This document shows, in pieces, positions 31,356-34,673 of a DNA stretch of 34,673 nucleotides. The notes beneath the pieces are model-generated. The model saw nothing but the letters and a program-made list of their open reading frames with translations, was not told where the DNA came from and searched no databases. This stretch comes from Gemmatimonadota bacterium (lineage in GTDB: Bacteria > Gemmatimonadota > Gemmatimonadetes > Longimicrobiales > Gaopeijiaceae). The position numbers were made by a program, and so were the translations under genes. Location: assembly GCA_007125845.1 (NCBI GenBank), contig SLCK01000071.1, positions 1 to 34,673 on the forward strand. Reading direction: 5' to 3'. Every line of letters starts with the position of its first letter. Within the stretch, counting starts at the first letter, position 1.

Positions 31356-33551
31356 CTATCCGGGGCCGTCCACGAGCATGAAGTCGATCTCGCGCTCTTC
31401 CTTGTTGGCACGTACGACCCTCACCCGGACCGGATCCGCGAGGCGGTACCGTCGTCGGTTCCGATCTCCGACCAGGGCGTGAGCCTCCGAAATAAACGAA
31501 TAGTAGTCGTCGTCCAGGGTGCGAACGTGAACCAAGCCCTCCACGAAGTATCGATCGAGGAGGACAAAGAAACCGAAGGACGTCACGCCGGAAATCGTAC
31601 CTGAGAACTCTTCGCCCAGGTGATTGGTCATGAACTCGATCTTCTTCAGGGCGATGGAATCCCATTCGGCCTTCTGGGCCAAGCGCTCACGCTCGCTCGA
31701 CCGCTCGCAGATCTCCACCAGCTCCTCGTCGTCCCACCTCTCGGGAACGGACTCGCCGTCTACCAGAGTCTTTCCGATGACACGGTGCAGGTGGAGGTCG
31801 GGGTATCGACGAATCGGTGAGGTGAAGTGGGCGTAGGCGCGAGAGGCCAGGCCGAAGTGACCCACGTTCTCCACGTCGTAGCGAGCACGAGCCATGGCCT
31901 TGAGGATGACTCCCGAAACCAGCGGACCCTCGGGCCGTCCTTCAGTGCGATCCAGGACCGCCTGCAGCGAGCCCGGTCGGAGCTTCCCTCTCGGCAACGC
32001 CTGTCCGATGGAGGCCAGGAATCGCCCCAACTCCTCGATCCGGTCTTCCGACGGAGCCTCGTGCACCCGGTACGGGATGGGAATACGCCGTCGCTCCGCC
32101 TCGCGCGCGACCACCTCATTCGCCAGGATCATGAAATCCTCGATCAGGCGGTGGGAATCGAGCTGTACCCGTTTCCGGATGTCGATCGGAACCCCTTCGT
32201 CGTCCAACACGACCCGGGCCTCGGGAAGGTCGAAGTCCAGCGAGCCTCGCTCCCGCCGCTTCGTCCGAAGGTTTCGAGCGAGCCGGTCGAGCAGGCGCAC
32301 CGCCTCATCGGTGGCTTGATCCACGCTCGCCCGTTCTTCGAGCACCTCCTGCACGCTCTCGTAATCGAGGGCCCTGCGACAGCGGATCCAGCTTCGTTCG
32401 AACCGATGGGATTGCACCCGACTCTGCTCATCCAGCTTGACGAAGAGCGAGAAGGCGAGCCGGTCCTCCCCCTCCTTCAGCGAGCAGAGGTCGGAGGAGA
32501 GCCCATGCGGGAGCATCGGGACGACCTGGTCCACGAGGTACACCGATGTGCCGCGGTACCGCGCTTCGAGGTCCAGCTCCGAGCCCTCCTCTACGAAATG
32601 GGAGACGTCTGCAATGTGCACGCCCACCTCCCAGGTCCCATTCTCCAGAGCTTCGACGGAAAGCGCATCGTCGTGGTCCTTCGCATCCGCGGGATCGATG
32701 GCCACCACGTGAAGGTTCCGTCGATCGACCCGCTCTCCGGGCGTCCGGATCCGCTCGGCCGCCTTCTCGGCGGCCGCTTCGACCGCGTCCGGAAAGCGGT
32801 CCGGGAGGCCGTGCCCGTGTAACACGGCGAGCACATCCACCCCGGGGTCATCGATCGGCCCGAGGACTCTTTCTATGGCGCCGGAGGCGTTGAGCCGTCG
32901 GTCCCCGTACTGGGAGATCCTTACGACGACGACCTCGCCGTCCTGCGCCTCGCCCTCGCTTCCACCGGGGATCAGGATGTCCCGAAATACCCGGTTGTCG
33001 AGGGGTTTCACGAAGCCGAAGTTACGGTTCTGGTGGAAGACCCCGACCACGGTCGGCCGCGCCCGCTCGAGCACCTTCACCACGGAGCCGACCGGAGCAC
33101 GTCCACGCGGCCGGCTTTCGATCCGCACGGCGACTCGATCTCCGTCCATTGCCGTTGCCTGGTCGGAGGATGGAACGAAGACCTGGTCTTCCCGGTCGCG
33201 TTCGGAGCGAACGAAGGCGTCGCCCTTCTTCGTGACCCGCAGTGGACCCACCACGAGATTGATCTTCTCGGGCACCGCGTATCGGTTCCCCTTGATCCGG
33301 TAGAGCTCCCCTTTCGTCTCGAGACTCCGGAGGAGGGTCTTGAAATCTCGATAGTCGCGTTTCTCGACACCGAGGTCACGCGACAATTCCTTGGGTTTCA
33401 GAGGCCCACGGGAAGAGCGCTCGAGAGCCCTGCGGATGTCGCCAGGGTCGGGCAGATTCGGATTGGGTGGAGGTGCGGATGTCACGATGAAATCGGCTCC
33501 AGGGAGAGGTGAGCTGGTCGCTGTGCTTCTTGCTGGCCCTGCGTCCGGCAT
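31356..33551 (-). CDS. rnr: Ribonuclease R
   Basis: This 731-residue 3'-5' exoribonuclease degrades structured RNA and acts in rRNA and mRNA turnover. A winged-helix N-terminus (about 35-95) is followed by cold-shock/OB domains (about 98-260). The RNB catalytic domain contains AIDPADAKDHDDALS with the metal-binding aspartates, and LPHGLSSDLCSLKEGEDRL and AYAHFTSPIRRYPDLHLHR. A C-terminal S1 domain (GTISGVTSFGFFVLLDR) completes it. The lysine-rich tail of E. coli RNase R is missing. The start is uncertain: ATG 33551 gives the longest form, while a GTG at 33485 removes 22 low-complexity residues; neither has a clear Shine-Dalgarno. It follows era by 37 nt. Confidence 0.94.
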   Translation of the reverse strand: MPDAGPARSTATSSPLPGADFIVTSAPPPNPNLPDPGDIRRALERSSRGPLKPKELSRDLGVEKRDYRDFKTLLRSLETKGELYRIKGNRYAVPEKINLVVGPLRVTKKGDAFVRSERDREDQVFVPSSDQATAMDGDRVAVRIESRPRGRAPVGSVVKVLERARPTVVGVFHQNRNFGFVKPLDNRVFRDILIPGGSEGEAQDGEVVVVRISQYGDRRLNASGAIERVLGPIDDPGVDVLAVLHGHGLPDRFPDAVEAAAEKAAERIRTPGERVDRRNLHVVAIDPADAKDHDDALSVEALENGTWEVGVHIADVSHFVEEGSELDLEARYRGTSVYLVDQVVPMLPHGLSSDLCSLKEGEDRLAFSLFVKLDEQSRVQSHRFERSWIRCRRALDYESVQEVLEERASVDQATDEAVRLLDRLARNLRTKRRERGSLDFDLPEARVVLDDEGVPIDIRKRVQLDSHRLIEDFMILANEVVAREAERRRIPIPYRVHEAPSEDRIEELGRFLASIGQALPRGKLRPGSLQAVLDRTEGRPEGPLVSGVILKAMARARYDVENVGHFGLASRAYAHFTSPIRRYPDLHLHRVIGKTLVDGESVPERWDDEELVEICERSSERERLAQKAEWDSIALKKIEFMTNHLGEEFSGTISGVTSFGFFVLLDRYFVEGLVHVRTLDDDYYSFISEAHALVGDRNRRRYRLADPVRVRVVRANKEEREIDFMLVDGPG

Positions 33552-33588
33552 GGTCGATGGAGGTCAGCGAGCACGGATCCCCGGTCGC

Positions 33589-34542
33589 TCACGACCCCGG
33601 TCGGACCTCCGCATCCCGCGGGATCGGAAATCCCAGCCGGCGCAGCTCCTTCGATTTCCGACGCCAGCCCGGCAATACCTTCACCCAGAGGTCGAGGTAG
33701 ACCGGCTCCTCGAGGAAGGTCTCGATTCTCTTGCGGGCGAGGGTGCCGAGATTTCGGATGGCGCGGCCTCCATCGCCTACGAGAATGCCCTTCTGCGATC
33801 GCCTCTCGACATAGATGACCACGTTCACGTAGGTGCGCTTTCCACCTTCACGAAACTCCTCAACCTCACAGAAGGTGGAGTAGGGGATCTCCTCGCGAAA
33901 CTCTTCGAAGATGACCTGGCGCACCATTTCCGCTACGAAGAAGCGAACGGGCTCCGTGGCGATCTCGTCGGACGGGTAGAGGAATGGTCCCGCAGGCAGA
34001 GCCGTCTCGATCGCCTGGGACAACGAATCGATCCCGTCCCCGGTAGCGGCGGAGACGAGGTGTACCTCTCCGTCCACGGCGGACTCGAGCCATGCCTGTT
34101 CCGTCTCGACCGCATCCCGGCGGGCGATGTCCACCTTGTTGACCACTCCGATCCGGGGGGCGCGGCCTTCCTCCGCAACCTCGACGAGTCGATCCCGCTC
34201 GTGATGCGATAGCGGGAGAGTCGGATCCGTGACTAGGAGGAGAAGGTCAGCCTCGGCGGCAGCCTCCCGTGCGCTCTGGAGAAACGAGCGATGAAGGAGA
34301 TCGCGGGGCGTGAGGACACCCGGTGTGTCGAGAAAGATCGACTGATGCCGATCCGTGGTTCGGATGCCCGTGATCCGGCGCCATGTCGTCTGGGCCTTCG
34401 GCGTCACGATGCTCAGGGTCTCGCCCACCAGCCGATTGAGGAGGGTCGATTTTCCCGCATTGGGCGCGCCGATCAGGGCTACGTAGCCGCAATGTGTAGC
34501 GGAGTGGGAGGATGAGAGCTCTCGATCATTCGTATGTGCCAT
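33589..34542 (-). CDS. era: GTPase Era
   Basis: The 317-residue GTPase binds the 3' end of 16S rRNA and helps 30S maturation. G1 is GAPNAGKST (25-33), the switch region contains SIVTPKAQTTWRRITGI, G3 is DTPG (72-75) and G4 is NKVD (135-138). A C-terminal KH domain carries GILVGDGGRAIRNLG and DLWVKVLPGWRR. The ATG at 34542 leaves 18 residues before GYVALIG; upstream in-frame sequence belongs to the rRNA terminator and 5S. No Shine-Dalgarno precedes it, and only about 8 nt separate it from the terminator T-tract. Unlike E. coli it is not next to rnc. Confidence 0.95.
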   Translation of the reverse strand: MAHTNDRELSSSHSATHCGYVALIGAPNAGKSTLLNRLVGETLSIVTPKAQTTWRRITGIRTTDRHQSIFLDTPGVLTPRDLLHRSFLQSAREAAAEADLLLLVTDPTLPLSHHERDRLVEVAEEGRAPRIGVVNKVDIARRDAVETEQAWLESAVDGEVHLVSAATGDGIDSLSQAIETALPAGPFLYPSDEIATEPVRFFVAEMVRQVIFEEFREEIPYSTFCEVEEFREGGKRTYVNVVIYVERRSQKGILVGDGGRAIRNLGTLARKRIETFLEEPVYLDLWVKVLPGWRRKSKELRRLGFPIPRDAEVRPGS

Positions 34543-34549
34543 GGTGGGC

Positions 34550-34592
34550 CGAAACAAAGACACCCCTCGCGCCGGAGAGGGTGCGAGGGGTG
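34550..34592 (-). terminator. Rho-independent terminator of the rRNA operon
   Basis: On the minus strand CACCCCTCGC (34583-34592) pairs perfectly with GCGAGGGGTG (34561-34570) around a 12-base loop, and TCTTTGTTTC follows immediately. Ten strong pairs and a T-rich tail, 35 bases after the 5S rRNA, mark the end of the rRNA transcript. Confidence 0.85.
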
Positions 34593-34626
34593 GAATGGAG
34601 GGGTGCAGAGAGGGAGAGGGAGCGGG

Positions 34627-34673
34627 CCGGCGGCGACGTACTCTCCCACCGGGCTGCCCCGGCAGTACCATCC
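34627..34673 (-). rRNA. rrf: 5S rRNA, 3' end (partial)
   Basis: The last bases of the window, read on the minus strand, contain GGATGGTACTGCC, GGTGGGAGAGTACG and a closing TCGCCGCCGG. This matches the conserved 3' third of 5S rRNA (helices IV-V and the terminal stem strand). The 5' two thirds lie beyond the window edge. The exact 3' end is placed by the usual terminal stem and may be off by a base or two. Confidence 0.88.

Noticed and set aside
31136-31411. 91-residue minus-strand frame before the GGDEF gene
   Set aside because: Open mainly because of base composition, overlaps the rnr end and the candidate promoter, no ribosome-binding site, no recognisable family.
34543-34671. Upstream extension of era into the rRNA end
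   Set aside because: The added residues would be translated from the terminator hairpin and the 5S rRNA gene.

Overview
The window reads as a chromosomal stretch of a high-GC, LPS-making (diderm) bacterium. The Raetz-pathway genes lpxC, lpxD, lpxA, lpxB and lpxK, together with bamA, skp and lolCD-type genes, show an outer membrane. The lpxC-fabZ fusion, the McsA/McsB/ClpC arginine-phosphorylation system and the bacillithiol enzyme BshC in the same locus point to the FCB/Gemmatimonadota side of the tree. Gemmatimonadota is my best guess, but it is an inference from gene content and base composition, not a phylogeny.

Nearly every intact gene is on the minus strand, so the biological order runs from high to low coordinates. 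It starts with the 3' end of a 5S rRNA and its terminator (34.55-34.67 kb), followed closely by era and rnr (RNase R), then a REC-GGDEF-like protein. Next come prfB (with the classical +1 programmed frameshift), lysS, a LolC/E permease and lolD. The proteostasis set mcsA-mcsB-clpC overlaps bamA, which is followed by skp. After a hairpin terminator comes the lipid A block: lpxD, lpxC/fabZ, lpxA, a Gfo/Idh oxidoreductase, a 44-residue membrane ORF, lpxB, a DUF374 acyltransferase and lpxK. Then follow rlmH, a SAM methyltransferase, bshC, murJ, uvrC, gltX and a TPR lipoprotein. Many junctions are 1-4 nt stop/start overlaps (ATGA or TGATG), which suggests translational coupling over long stretches.

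The leftmost ~0.9 kb differs. It holds a tRNA-Gly(CCC) with a recognisable promoter, and beyond it a plus-strand patch of short or decayed reading frames: a CPBP-like tail, a small membrane protein and an internal fragment of a serine hydrolase. It looks like a chromosomal scar beside a tRNA gene.

Functionally the window is an envelope-biogenesis cluster: lipid A synthesis, beta-barrel assembly, lipoprotein release and lipid II flipping, interleaved with translation and quality-control genes. The points most worth following are a methyltransferase next to bshC (possible N-methyl-bacillithiol synthesis), a GnnA-like dehydrogenase inside the lpx block without its usual aminotransferase partner, an unannotated small membrane protein in that block, arginine-kinase/ClpC genes coupled to bamA with no CtsR nearby, and era starting right behind an rRNA-operon terminator. 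I saw no CRISPR array, insertion sequence, phage gene or replication origin.
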